Notes under the pieces: generated by a model | Seen by the model: only the letters and a program-made list of their open reading frames with translations | What the model was told of the DNA's origin: nothing | Databases searched by the model: none | Shown: positions 57,168 through 64,000 of the stretch, piece after piece | Layout of the letters: each line of letters starts with the position of its first letter | Numbering within the stretch: the stretch's first letter is position 1 | Position numbers and translations under genes: made by a program | Assembly (NCBI RefSeq): GCF_003944835.1 | Contig: NZ_RWIV01000001.1 | Span: forward strand, 4,019,501 to 4,083,500 | Reading direction: 5' to 3' | Length of the DNA: 64,000 nucleotides | Source: Bacillus sp. HMF5848 | GTDB lineage: Bacteria > Bacillota > Bacilli > Bacillales > HMF5848

Positions 57168-57788
57168 ATGACACCTCATCAGACTCCGGTATGTTATGTA
57201 TGTTCATTTCCTTCTATTAGAATATCCCAGTATGCTGAAGATACCGCGGAATACTTTGAAAGAGCGCGCCTTTTAGGATGGAGCCCACTCTTGAATATCG
57301 ATCGTTTTGATGAATTAGCAGAACAGTATAAACCACTGATTTATCATATTTTGAAAAAGTTAGCAATCTACCAAAACTATGACCATTACTATCAAATTGG
57401 CTTAATTGCCTTATGGGAGGCACAAAGGCGTTACGATCCCACAAAAAGCTCATTCACGACGTTTGCTTATGTAACGATTAAAGGCAAACTACAGGCCGAA
57501 TTAACGAAAGAAAATAGGTACTATGAGCGATCGGCATGTTTGAGCGATGAACTGATGGCGACACTCGTGGACGATGAAAATCCTTTCTATTCTGATGAAT
57601 TTGACTGGATCTTAGAGCATGCTAACCTATCTCACAAGCAAAAAACATGGGTTATTAAGCGCCTACTCCAAGACAAAAGCCATAAACAAATTGCCGAAGA
57701 AGAAGGTGTGACAGAAGATGCCGTCAAGTCCTGGCGAAAAAGTGCCATCAAAAAATTAAGAGAAACATTCAAACAGCTAGATTACTAG
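57168..57788 (+). CDS. sigma-70 family RNA polymerase sigma factor
   Basis: A 206-residue protein. Region 2: FDELAEQYKPLIYHILKKLAIYQNYDHYYQIGLIALWEAQRRYDPTKSSFTTFAYVTIKGKLQAEL. Region 4: LSHKQKTWVIKRLLQDKSHKQIAEEEGVTEDAVKSWRKSAIKKLRE. No region 1 or 3, so it is of the compact alternative type. ATG 57168 has only GTGAAG upstream. A TTG at 57291 (AGGATGGAG eight bases before) would start just ahead of region 2 and is a strong alternative. No anti-sigma gene follows; the upstream small protein is a possible regulator. Confidence 0.82.
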   Translation: MTPHQTPVCYVCSFPSIRISQYAEDTAEYFERARLLGWSPLLNIDRFDELAEQYKPLIYHILKKLAIYQNYDHYYQIGLIALWEAQRRYDPTKSSFTTFAYVTIKGKLQAELTKENRYYERSACLSDELMATLVDDENPFYSDEFDWILEHANLSHKQKTWVIKRLLQDKSHKQIAEEEGVTEDAVKSWRKSAIKKLRETFKQLDY

Positions 57789-58000
57789 CTTAATAGCCGC
57801 ACGACACAATTCCCCGAACAAATCTCTTTGTTCGGCAAAGTGGGGACGGTTCTTCCTCTGCCAAATATCACGACTTTGGCAGTATAAGAACCGTCCCCAT
57901 TCATCCTTCCTTGGCAGTATGAGAACCGTCCCCGCACTTCCAAAAAAATTTACAAAAAATCTCAAAATACTACTTGATGTTTGTGTGTAAATGTTATATT
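57789..58000. repeat. three hairpin units and the PadR promoter
   Basis: GGGGACGGTTCTTC near 57842, and AGAACCGTCCCC near 57887 and 57925. A promoter follows: TTGATG at 57974-57979 and TATATT at 57995-58000, 15 bases apart. Confidence 0.6.
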
Positions 58001-58032
58001 ATATCGTTAGATGATATATCGGTTAACGATAT
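58001..58032. promoter_or_regulatory. palindromic operator, probable PadR binding site
   Basis: ATATCGTTA at 58001-58009 and TAACGATAT at 58024-58032 are perfect complements. GATATATC at 58013-58020 is a second palindrome with the same centre (58016.5). It lies directly after the minus-10 region and ahead of the PadR gene, so autoregulation is likely. Confidence 0.75.
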
Positions 58033-58069
58033 AACGCCGACCGACACAAGCACAAAGGAGGAGTTCGTA

Positions 58070-58411
58070 ATGAAGATTACTGCGGAATCATTGACCCCGC
58101 TCACCCATACGACGTATTACATTTTACTCGCATTGACAGAACAACTGCACGGCTATGGGATTATGCAAAAAGTTGATGAAATGAGCAAAAGTAAAGTCAA
58201 GTTGGGGCCAGGAACACTGTATGGTGCTTTAAGCAAGCTTGAGAAGCAAGGTCTTATCGTAAAAGTAGAGGATACGGAGCGAAAAAAATGTTACATTCTT
58301 ACTGATTTTGGGAAGCAAGTTGTTACTTTTGAATTCAAGCGCATTGAGGAGCTTGTAGAGATTAGCAGACACATTGTGAGATCGATAGGAGGAGATTCAA
58401 ATGATGCTTAA
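58070..58411 (+). CDS. PadR family transcriptional regulator
   Basis: A 113-residue winged-helix protein of the short PadR type: PLTHTTYYILLALTEQLHGYGIMQKVDEMSKSKVKLGPGTLYGALSKLEKQGLIVKV. ATG at 58070 is chosen for its AAAGGAGGAG. An upstream in-frame ATG at 57974 lies in the promoter and is not real. It overlaps the DUF2812 gene by 11 bases, the common arrangement for this regulator. The symmetric operator upstream supports autorepression, released by an unknown signal, perhaps envelope stress or antibiotics. Confidence 0.9.
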   Translation: MKITAESLTPLTHTTYYILLALTEQLHGYGIMQKVDEMSKSKVKLGPGTLYGALSKLEKQGLIVKVEDTERKKCYILTDFGKQVVTFEFKRIEELVEISRHIVRSIGGDSNDA

Positions 58412-58919
58412 AAAGACTTTTAAAATTTTCTGGGCGTGGCAAGATGATCAAGAGGAAATTTGGCTGCAACAAATGGCACAACAAGGTTGGGGCTTGCGTG
58501 ATTATAACGTAGGATTTTATACTTTTGAGAAAATAGAGCCAACGAACTACGTATATAAGCTAGATTTTAAGCAAACGCGAAACAATGATATGGAAGAGTA
58601 TTTGAGTATCTTTTCAGATGCAGGTTGGGAGCATGTTGCTCAATTTGGTGGCTGGCACTATTTCAGAACGAAAGCAGAAGGAGCTACCACGCCAGAGATT
58701 TATTCCGATAGAGCCACAAAAGCGCAAAGATATAAGTTTATCGCAAACATCGTCATGGCACTGCTCGCCATTTTACTCGTATTCTTTATCACACACATTG
58801 TGCCGATGGCGAGTAGAGGGGACGGAAGCTTTCTCTTATGGATCTATCTATTAATCTTTGGCTTTGGCGGGTTTGGTGTATATAAATTAAAAATCAAAGA
58901 AAAAGAGCTAAGCGAATAA
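58401..58919 (+). CDS. DUF2812 membrane protein
   Basis: A 172-residue protein. The N-terminal 90 residues are the DUF2812 domain (FKIFWAWQDDQEEIWLQQMAQQGWGLRDYNVGFYTFEK..., DAGWEHVAQFGGWHYFRT). Two C-terminal membrane helices follow (about 113-135 and 145-165). DUF2812 proteins nearly always pair with PadR regulators in Firmicutes. The regulator probably controls this gene as part of a membrane stress response. Confidence 0.85.
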   Translation: MMLKKTFKIFWAWQDDQEEIWLQQMAQQGWGLRDYNVGFYTFEKIEPTNYVYKLDFKQTRNNDMEEYLSIFSDAGWEHVAQFGGWHYFRTKAEGATTPEIYSDRATKAQRYKFIANIVMALLAILLVFFITHIVPMASRGDGSFLLWIYLLIFGFGGFGVYKLKIKEKELSE

Positions 58920-58980
58920 GTAAAGGGCTACCACCGTTAAATATCCCTTATGGGTACCGCTATCTTCAATAACACGACAC

Positions 58981-59024
58981 GAAAAAGGAGCATATACCTT
59001 TATTAGGTAACCAGCTCCTTTTTT
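58981..59024 (+). terminator. intrinsic terminator
   Basis: GAAAAAGGAGC at 58981 pairs with GCTCCTTTTTT, followed by TCTATG. It lies 60 bases after the DUF2812 gene. Confidence 0.8.
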
Positions 59025-59475
59025 CTATGTGCATATGTCATATGTGATTCCTTACAAATAAGAAACAAGCCTCTTTCATTTTCAACTCACTATCTCCCCA
59101 ATCAGTAAACCTCTCCAATCAATCGTCACACCTTCGGATGATTAGGTAAGCACTTCCCTCGAACATACATCTAATCAAACGCTTGTTTAGACATTTGTTC
59201 GGTCTTTGGGACGGTTCTCGGTCTGCCAAATGTCATTACTTTGGCAGACTGAGAACCGTCCCCATGCTGCTAAATCAACCGTTAATGACTGACCCAGAAT
59301 TTTTTACAAAAGGATAGGAATAATTAACAAATAAAAAGGGCAGGTATAACTGTCCTGAGTGGTTTAAAAGAGAAAAATTATCTAACTTAGAAACACAATT
59401 TGAATATTTAAATTGTAATAAACAATAATAACACTTGTATATGCAATTGTATTTACAAGTGAGGATGATGAAGTT
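59025..59475. repeat. palindrome plus hairpin units, then promoter region
   Basis: The palindromic element at 59160-59203 (GAACATACATC..AATCAAACGC..TGTTCGG) is followed by GGGACGGTTCTCGG at 59209 and GAGAACCGTCCCC near 59250. The same composite occurs at 62101-62205. The right part is AT-rich promoter sequence for the 59476 operon. Confidence 0.7.
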
Positions 59476-59967
59476 TTGAATTTTTATTTAAGGCAACAGA
59501 TGCTTTTAACTGTCAGGGCGTTATATTTTTGTATGGAACATAATTGGTCTGAATTAGGTAGAAGGTTTGAAATTTCGCCAGCACAACAACATATTTTGTT
59601 TTTACTTTCTACTCATAATAATACACTTACTCCTACTCAAATTGGCGAGTTAGGTTGTTGGCATATTTCTACAGTTACAAGATTACTTAAGCCTCTTCAA
59701 CAGAAGGAACTTGTTACTGTCAAGAAAGACAAAAATACATCCAAATATAAAATTGTATCAATGACCGTTGATGGGAAAAAATTAATTAACAGTTTATTTG
59801 ATGCTGCTAAAACAATGGAGCTTTTTCCATTTGACTTGCGTTACTTGTCTGAAGAAGAGGTGTTATCTTTTTTAGAGTGTGGTAAAAAAATTCTAGATGT
59901 TCATAAAGGCGAAAACTTTAGATTTAATGTGATCTCAGCGAAAGTTGAGGGCGGTAACTATGGCTAA
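59476..59967 (+). CDS. MarR/winged-helix family transcriptional regulator
   Basis: A 163-residue DNA-binding protein: helix-turn-helix in ISPAQQHILFLLSTHNNTLTPTQIGELGCWHISTVTRLLKPLQQKELVTVKKD, with a wing and a C-terminal dimerisation helix. This looks like the MarR superfamily, of the type of Bacillus Hpr/ScoC. The start is TTG at 59476, 11 bases after GAGG. It overlaps the membrane-protein gene by eight bases, so it probably regulates its own operon of membrane proteins. Confidence 0.75.
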   Translation: MNFYLRQQMLLTVRALYFCMEHNWSELGRRFEISPAQQHILFLLSTHNNTLTPTQIGELGCWHISTVTRLLKPLQQKELVTVKKDKNTSKYKIVSMTVDGKKLINSLFDAAKTMELFPFDLRYLSEEEVLSFLECGKKILDVHKGENFRFNVISAKVEGGNYG

Positions 59968-60451
59968 TGATGATATAGCGGTTTTTTTAATCTGTACCGC
60001 ATTACTAGCTATGATAAGTGTATTATCGTTATTTTTTCTAGCTCGCTATATGCTTACTATAGAGATTATGCTCTATTTTTTCTTCTCAACAATATTCACA
60101 CAAAATTACTTTCGGCTAACGGAATCTAGTTTTAAATTATTTGATATTATTGATAAAATACAAGCCTATTGGATATTGAAGCTAGAGTATAACATTATCC
60201 TACCAGTATTACTTGTATGGGCCACTGTTTACTGGAATGGTCACAAGTATAATACGGTAGCTTTTAGCATTATACTTTGGATTTCGATTTTTGTTGGAAT
60301 TGACTTTGTAAATGATTTGGCAGGTATAATTGATAAGAATAGTCAGTATTTTTTATACAGTACTATCTTTGGGTTTTTATCGATAATATCTTTAATACTT
60401 TTTAAACATTTATATCAAAAGATATTAAAGCGTGAAGGATTAGTTATATGA
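59960..60451 (+). CDS. small multi-pass membrane protein A1 (first of duplicated pair)
   Basis: A 163-residue protein with five predicted membrane helices. The family signature is the segment IEIMLYFFFSTIFTQNYF...FDIIDKIQAYWILKLEYNIILPVLLVW. The second copy at 63082 has IEIFILFMFTSYFCQNMF..., ISVVEEHFPFWTVRLQYGTVF. ATG at 59960 (GAGGGCGG upstream) is better than the TTG at 59945. No known function. It is coupled to the next gene through ATGA. Confidence 0.7.
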   Translation: MANDDIAVFLICTALLAMISVLSLFFLARYMLTIEIMLYFFFSTIFTQNYFRLTESSFKLFDIIDKIQAYWILKLEYNIILPVLLVWATVYWNGHKYNTVAFSIILWISIFVGIDFVNDLAGIIDKNSQYFLYSTIFGFLSIISLILFKHLYQKILKREGLVI

Positions 60452-60957
60452 AGTGGTTAGAACCCTTATTGCCCATTGCATTTGATAAAAATGAAATTTT
60501 TACTATTGTAATTGTATTTATTACAGTTATTATTTTAAAACTATTACCTAGAGCGATGAAAACTTCTATCTTTATCTTCATGTACGTTTTTAATGTTGCC
60601 CTCACTGTTTTTGGTGATTATTTACTCGCTGGTAACCCTTATAATCTATACGATACTTTAGATAAGAATAGTGGGGAACTTTTTGATTTCATCTTGCATT
60701 TAATTGTTTATCCTAGTTCTATATTAATTCTAATCTCAGTATATATATGTTATAGCAAGAAACCATTATCATTCATATTTATATTATGTTCTGCTGCAGT
60801 ACTAATTCTCTTAGAGTTGATTTCATTAAGTTTTGACTTGTTTACCTATATTAATTGGAATATCAAATACTCTTTTGGTGTTTATATAATAATAATGGCC
60901 ATAAATACCGTTGTATTTAGATATTTAACGGGAAAGTATAGCAAAGCAGTTAGTTAA
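60448..60957 (+). CDS. small multi-pass membrane protein B1
   Basis: A 169-residue protein with four or five membrane helices and the signature GDYLLAGNPYNLYDTLDKNSGELFDFILH. The second copy at 63567 reads GDYFLAMSPYDFYDTVDRDSGEIMDILLQ. It begins inside the previous gene's stop (ATGA). The acid cluster D-K-S-G-E sits at a predicted membrane border and might be functional. Function unknown. Confidence 0.7.
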   Translation: MKWLEPLLPIAFDKNEIFTIVIVFITVIILKLLPRAMKTSIFIFMYVFNVALTVFGDYLLAGNPYNLYDTLDKNSGELFDFILHLIVYPSSILILISVYICYSKKPLSFIFILCSAAVLILLELISLSFDLFTYINWNIKYSFGVYIIIMAINTVVFRYLTGKYSKAVS

Positions 60958-61212
60958 ACCATTATAGAGTATATACAGATGACTAAATTGAACAAGAAAT
61001 ACTCAACTGGGCTAATTTGTTTTCTCCGCGGTACAAGAATACAGTTGGATCACTACTTAAGACGATTATATTCATTGTGATCGTCAGCAAACCTTCAACC
61101 AGAAAGTAGAAAATGCACCTCAATAGTTAGGCTGAATGTTAATTTTCAATGAACTACCTCATGAAATTCATTATTATTGGCATACTATTTTAAAAAGTAA
61201 CGGGGCTAAATT
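60958..61212. other. intergenic gap
   Basis: No gene of its own. A frame with DYIHCDRQQTFNQKVENAPQ around 61056-61125 weakly resembles the end of an IS3-type transposase. This may be a relic, but it is too short to call. Confidence 0.4.
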
Positions 61213-61725
61213 ATGTACTTATTTATAGTTGTAGGTGTATATGTCATTTTTGCTAAGGTGTTTGTTGACTGGAAAAGGTGGATGGAATTTTATCCTACCA
61301 TTCAGTTCTATATCATATGTAATTTACTATATAATTTTATATTCTATCAACATACATTATGGAGATATAAGGCGGTTACACTCTCTTGGCTAAATCATAC
61401 CCTTATTGAAGTAACATTTACCTTTTTAATTGTCCCGGTAGTGCTCATTATCTATTTACAACATTATCCAACAGGAAAAAAGAAGTATTTATACATTTTA
61501 ATTTGGATTTTATACTTTACGGTTATAGAAATTCTATTTATGAAAAAAGGTTTATTTATTCACGAGAATGAGTGGAATATATGGTGGACCACTTTATTTA
61601 ATTTCATAACATTTGCCATTATTCGCCTTCACTATAAAAATCCATTAGTTGGAATATTAGTATCCATCCCAATCATCATCGTTTTATTAATGTTCTTTCA
61701 TCCAGCTTTATCAGAATTGAAATAG
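61213..61725 (+). CDS. CBO0543-like membrane protein
   Basis: A 170-residue membrane protein with four to five helices. It resembles the CBO0543 family by the segments NHTLIEVTFTFLIVPVVLIIYLQHYPTGKKK, IEILFMKKGLF and NIWWTTLFNFITFAIIRLHYKNP. Members are found in spore formers and are uncharacterised. It is followed by a 29-residue membrane peptide and may be in one transcript with it. Confidence 0.75.
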   Translation: MYLFIVVGVYVIFAKVFVDWKRWMEFYPTIQFYIICNLLYNFIFYQHTLWRYKAVTLSWLNHTLIEVTFTFLIVPVVLIIYLQHYPTGKKKYLYILIWILYFTVIEILFMKKGLFIHENEWNIWWTTLFNFITFAIIRLHYKNPLVGILVSIPIIIVLLMFFHPALSELK

Positions 61726-61737
61726 TAGGTGGTTGTA

Positions 61738-61827
61738 ATGGAACCTTTGTCTACGCCAATATTTTTATTTCTTTTAACTGTAGTTTATGTTGGGATGGCA
61801 ATATTTCTTATAAAACAAGGGAAATAA
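61738..61827 (+). CDS. 29-residue single-helix membrane peptide
   Basis: A short gene: ATG at 61738 has TAGGTGGTTG upstream, and TAA ends at 61827. The product is MEPLSTPIFLFLLTVVYVGMA followed by IFLIKQGK. It has one hydrophobic helix (about residues 7-24) and a basic tail, the usual form of small membrane peptides that modulate a partner. It starts 12 bases after the CBO0543-like gene. Conservation should be checked, as no family is known to me. Confidence 0.55.
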   Translation: MEPLSTPIFLFLLTVVYVGMAIFLIKQGK

Positions 61828-61898
61828 CATTTTTTCAGATAGAGCAAACATACCACTTGAAAGTAGATTGTCGCCATTACATTATTGGTGCTAATGTT

Positions 61899-62005
61899 GA
61901 ACAAGAAAAGCGCAAACGTCTTGCTCAGCCCCGACCATTTTAAGTCGTCTCCTGCAGGAAGGATCTCCCTCCTAAGGGAGACGGCTTAAGACCTTTAAAC
62001 CAAGC
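61899..62005 (+). repeat. GC-rich hairpin repeat (CTTGCTCAGCCCCGACC type), copy 2
   Basis: AAGAAAAGCGCAAACGTCTTG, CTCAGCCCCGACC, and a strong stem GTCGTCTCCTG.../...GGGAGACGGC. Same element as at 21810. No RBS or gene. Confidence 0.7.
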
Positions 62006-62273
62006 GATACATTTTAAAAGTATAATGGTATCTTTGGAAAAAGAACTGTTGAAGACTTCTTATAATGACCGAAGGACAGGTGATGAGCAGTCGCAAAACA
62101 CGAACATACATCTAATCAAACGTTTGTTTAGACATTTGTTCGGTCTATGGGACAGTTCTCGGTCTGCCAAATGTCACTACTTTGGCAGACTGAGAACCGT
62201 CCCCATACTGTCGGACGGATATTGTGTATATATTGTCGATATCATTTCGACATTTTTCAAGACTGTGACAGGC
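62006..62273. repeat. palindrome plus hairpin units
   Basis: The palindromic element (CGAACATACATCTAATC..GTTTAGACATTTGTTCGG) at 62101-62144 is followed by GGGACAGTTCTCGG at 62149 and GAGAACCGTCCCC near 62190. The same composite is at 59.2 kb, in the same orientation. Confidence 0.75.
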
Positions 62274-62301
62274 ACCTATAACAACCAATAGTCATATGAT
62301 A
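62274..62301 (+). promoter_or_regulatory. sigma-K-like promoter
   Basis: AC at 62274, then 17 bases, then CATATGATA at 62293-62301. It matches the sigma-K pattern (AC, N16-17, CATANNNTA) exactly. The start codon at 62334 is 33 bases from the minus-10, so the transcript would have a short leader. It suggests late mother-cell expression. Confidence 0.55.
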
Positions 62302-62333
62302 CAACATCCTAGCATGAAAGAAGGCTGTTACAG

Positions 62334-62636
62334 ATGACTAATTCGTATTTATACCGTCCGCACGGTGGTGGTGGCCATGCTGTCTGGGGACATGGACATG
62401 GGCACGCCACTTGGGGACACGGTGGAACGGGAACATGGGCACCTCATCCTCATCCACATCATTACCATGGGGGTGGATTTGTACCCGGTTTTGCAACAGG
62501 AACAGTAACAGGCTTAGCATTAGGAGCAGCTGCGTCACCTAGTCCATATCCTGCTCCAGCGCCATATCCATATCCATATCCGTATCCACCACCGTATCCG
62601 TACCAAAATCCTTATGGATATCCCTATCCACAATAA
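62334..62636 (+). CDS. His/Gly/Pro-Tyr-rich low-complexity protein, probable coat component
   Basis: A 100-residue protein. Residues 1-52 are His/Gly/Trp-rich (HGGGGHAVWGHGHGHATWGHGG). A hydrophobic Gly/Ala stretch follows (GFATGTVTGLALGAAA), then a Pro-Tyr repeat (PYPYPYPYPPPYPYQNPYGY). Such compositions occur in spore coat and crust-like proteins and can bind metals. AAGAAGG RBS. The sigma-K-like promoter upstream supports a coat role. No named family recognised. Confidence 0.7.
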   Translation: MTNSYLYRPHGGGGHAVWGHGHGHATWGHGGTGTWAPHPHPHHYHGGGFVPGFATGTVTGLALGAAASPSPYPAPAPYPYPYPYPPPYPYQNPYGYPYPQ

Positions 62637-62696
62637 CTCGAAAAAGGAGCGAAAGACGTTCCCTTTTGAATCACAATAAACTAAATAGCATGACAA

Positions 62697-62735
62697 ATAG
62701 CGTGTGAAATCACAATGGGTTCATACGCTATATTT
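62697..62735 (+). terminator. probable terminator hairpin
   Basis: ATAGCGTGTGAA pairs with TTCATACGCTAT (one G-U), with loop ATCACAATGGG. The T-run after it is short (ATTTAT), so it is a weaker terminator. Confidence 0.5.
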
Positions 62736-63081
62736 ATGGTGTTTTATAAAGTTTTTTCGAATTATTATATAAAATCATATAGGTTTTAGCACCTCAAACA
62801 ATAAGTTAGGAACTCCGGTTCTCTCTCCGCTGATTCATATGTTAAAACAGATGTTAATTCATACGTCAAAATGAGAAGTTAGAATTTTTATTGTCCAAGT
62901 TATTAGAATTTATAATACCTAAAAACCAGACACTTAACATAATATGACACTTAATAATCATTTTTCTATTAGTGTATTATCTTGTTGTGTTTGATATTTC
63001 TATCCTATGAGACAAGAATACATGATGCTACAATATTTCGGTTAAACTATACCTTATATGAAGTGTATAGGAGTTTTTCTT
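62736..63081. other. AT-rich gap before the second membrane-protein module
   Basis: No repeat core, no gene. AGGAG at 63069-63073 is the RBS of the next gene. Confidence 0.4.
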
Positions 63082-63570
63082 ATGATTTTGGGTGTGACCT
63101 TCTTTATAGTTCTCATACTGTCCATTGCTTTACTTTTCACATTACCACTGATGAGAAGATGGTTTAATCCAATTGAAATCTTTATCTTATTCATGTTTAC
63201 ATCCTATTTTTGTCAAAATATGTTTTATACCATTTCCTCTCCGTATGACCGCATTAGTGTGGTGGAAGAACACTTCCCATTCTGGACTGTAAGACTTCAA
63301 TATGGAACAGTCTTTGCTATTACACTTCTATGGTTAATGGTTGCATATCGTACAAATTGGACGCTATTACGTAAGCTAACTGTGACATTTGCTTGGATTA
63401 TTTTTGGGATATTAGTTGAAAAATCTTTTTTAGTAATTGGTGTGCTTCGTTCTGATAGCATAAGTTGGTATCCTTCTCTGGATATGTTCTTTGAAATGCT
63501 TGTTATACTTTTTACTTTATCATTTACGAACTTTCTCAATTCTGTGTTGAGAAAGGAGAATATTATATGA
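63082..63570 (+). CDS. small multi-pass membrane protein A2 (second copy)
   Basis: A 162-residue protein with five helices, the counterpart of A1 at 59960 in length, order and residues such as IEI..LF.F.S.F.QN.F and W..RL.Y....A. ATG at 63082 follows AGGAG by eight bases. An ATG at 63058 in the same frame lacks an RBS. It is coupled to B2 by ATGA. This copy has no MarR-like gene in front of it. Confidence 0.7.
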   Translation: MILGVTFFIVLILSIALLFTLPLMRRWFNPIEIFILFMFTSYFCQNMFYTISSPYDRISVVEEHFPFWTVRLQYGTVFAITLLWLMVAYRTNWTLLRKLTVTFAWIIFGILVEKSFLVIGVLRSDSISWYPSLDMFFEMLVILFTLSFTNFLNSVLRKENII

Positions 63571-64000
63571 GTGACTTTTTCAAAACATATGAAATTATCC
63601 AACCAATCCTGCCGAAGAAGTTTGATGAAAACGAATGGTTTACAATCGTCATTTCATTGTTTGTATTTTTCTTCTTTTTATATGTACATAGAAAGAAAAA
63701 GGTGCTTCTATTAACAGAAATTATTGCCATAATACTGTTTAATCTCCTTTATACAACGGTAGGGGACTATTTTTTAGCAATGAGTCCGTATGATTTTTAT
63801 GATACTGTTGATCGTGACAGTGGTGAAATCATGGATATACTATTGCAGAATATTGCGTACCCTTTTTCTCTGCTTATTCTGATGCACTTCTATGCAAAAT
63901 ATCAACCAAACAACATTCTCTATATTGCTTTTGGCACAATACTTCTTTATGGATTAGAGTGGGTTTCTGTTGAATACTTCAACCTTTTTACCTACAAAAC
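63567..64000 (+). CDS. small multi-pass membrane protein B2 (second copy, partial at window end)
   Basis: Runs off the window after 144 codons. Starts with ATG inside the stop of A2. The sequence shows MSDFFKTYEIIQPILPKKFDENEWF and GDYFLAMSPYDFYDTVDRDSGE, matching B1 (MKWLEPLLPIAFDKNEIFT; GDYLLAGNPYNLYDTLDKNSGE). Four helices are visible before the edge. Confidence 0.7.
   Translation, partial: MSDFFKTYEIIQPILPKKFDENEWFTIVISLFVFFFFLYVHRKKKVLLLTEIIAIILFNLLYTTVGDYFLAMSPYDFYDTVDRDSGEIMDILLQNIAYPFSLLILMHFYAKYQPNNILYIAFGTILLYGLEWVSVEYFNLFTYK

Noticed and set aside
57974-58069. Upstream extension of the PadR gene from 57974
   Set aside because: It covers the promoter and the palindromic operator. 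The RBS supports 58070.
61056-61125. Frame with DYIHCDRQQTFNQKVENAPQ as a transposase end
   Set aside because: Only twenty residues, and no inverted repeats or intact gene nearby.

Overview
The window looks like chromosome of a low-GC, spore-forming member of the Bacillaceae. Evidence: AGGAGG-type ribosome binding sites with frequent TTG and GTG starts, spore coat-type genes (DUF2642/YuzF type, a Cys-rich protein, a coiled-coil protein and a His/Gly/Pro-Tyr-rich protein, two of them behind sigma-K-like promoters), S-layer homology proteins, a YesM/YesN-type two-component system and a cre-like box. There are no rRNA or tRNA genes. Almost every intergenic gap is filled with short interspersed repeats. 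The most striking is a roughly 29-bp hairpin unit with the core GAGAACCGTCCCC (or its complement GGGGACGGTTCTC), of which I count about sixty copies by eye.

Layout. 1-6.9 kb: nucleotidyltransferase-like protein, EamA transporter, DUF4317 protein, a small unknown gene and a pRiA4b ORF-3-type gene broken by an in-frame stop. 6.9-18.4 kb: a sugar island holding a complete tagatose-6-phosphate pathway (lacA, lacB, lacG, a lacC-like kinase, a GatY/KbaY-like aldolase), an AfuABC-type ABC transporter and a divergent YesMN-like two-component system. No lactose PTS gene is present, so the locus may import sugar phosphates already made. A compact, highly structured 190-nt element, probably RNA, lies between lacG and the aldolase gene. 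18.4-22.3 kb: S41 peptidase, DUF2642 protein and a lipoprotein. 22.3-25.6 kb: an unrecognised four-gene operon (glycine-rich helical protein, nuclease-like/glycine-rich fusion, TerB-like protein, Cys-cluster protein). 26-33.6 kb: spore-type genes, a ThDP enzyme coupled to a GAF-PAS-GGDEF-EAL protein, and unknown genes.

34.2-36.7 kb: two overlapping LAGLIDADG endonuclease-like genes and a short replication/HTH-like gene. 36.9-43.5 kb: VanZ protein, SLH/propeller protein, SHOCT protein, methyltransferase and diguanylate cyclase. 44-47 kb: a tightly packed three-gene operon with two related PLD-like proteins and a helical partner, a candidate defence system. 47.3-49.7 kb: SLH-CAP-propeller surface protein. 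50.1-51.7 kb: an unknown gene and an HNH endonuclease gene frameshifted inside an acidic tandem repeat. 52-56 kb: Gfo/Idh/MocA oxidoreductase and a domain-permuted GH3 glycosidase. 56.5-59 kb: a small DNA-binding-like protein, a sigma-70 family factor, and a PadR-DUF2812 pair under a symmetric palindromic operator.

59.5-64 kb: a MarR-like regulator followed by multi-pass small membrane proteins. They include a two-gene overlapping module that occurs twice, a CBO0543-like protein and a 29-residue membrane peptide. A His/Gly-rich coat-type gene sits between the two modules.

Functions come from recognising motifs by eye. No database search was run. The sugar island is the best understood. The 22.3-25.6 kb, 44-47 kb, 34.2-36.0 kb and 59.5-64 kb clusters and the RNA-like element near 8.9 kb are the strongest candidates for new biology.
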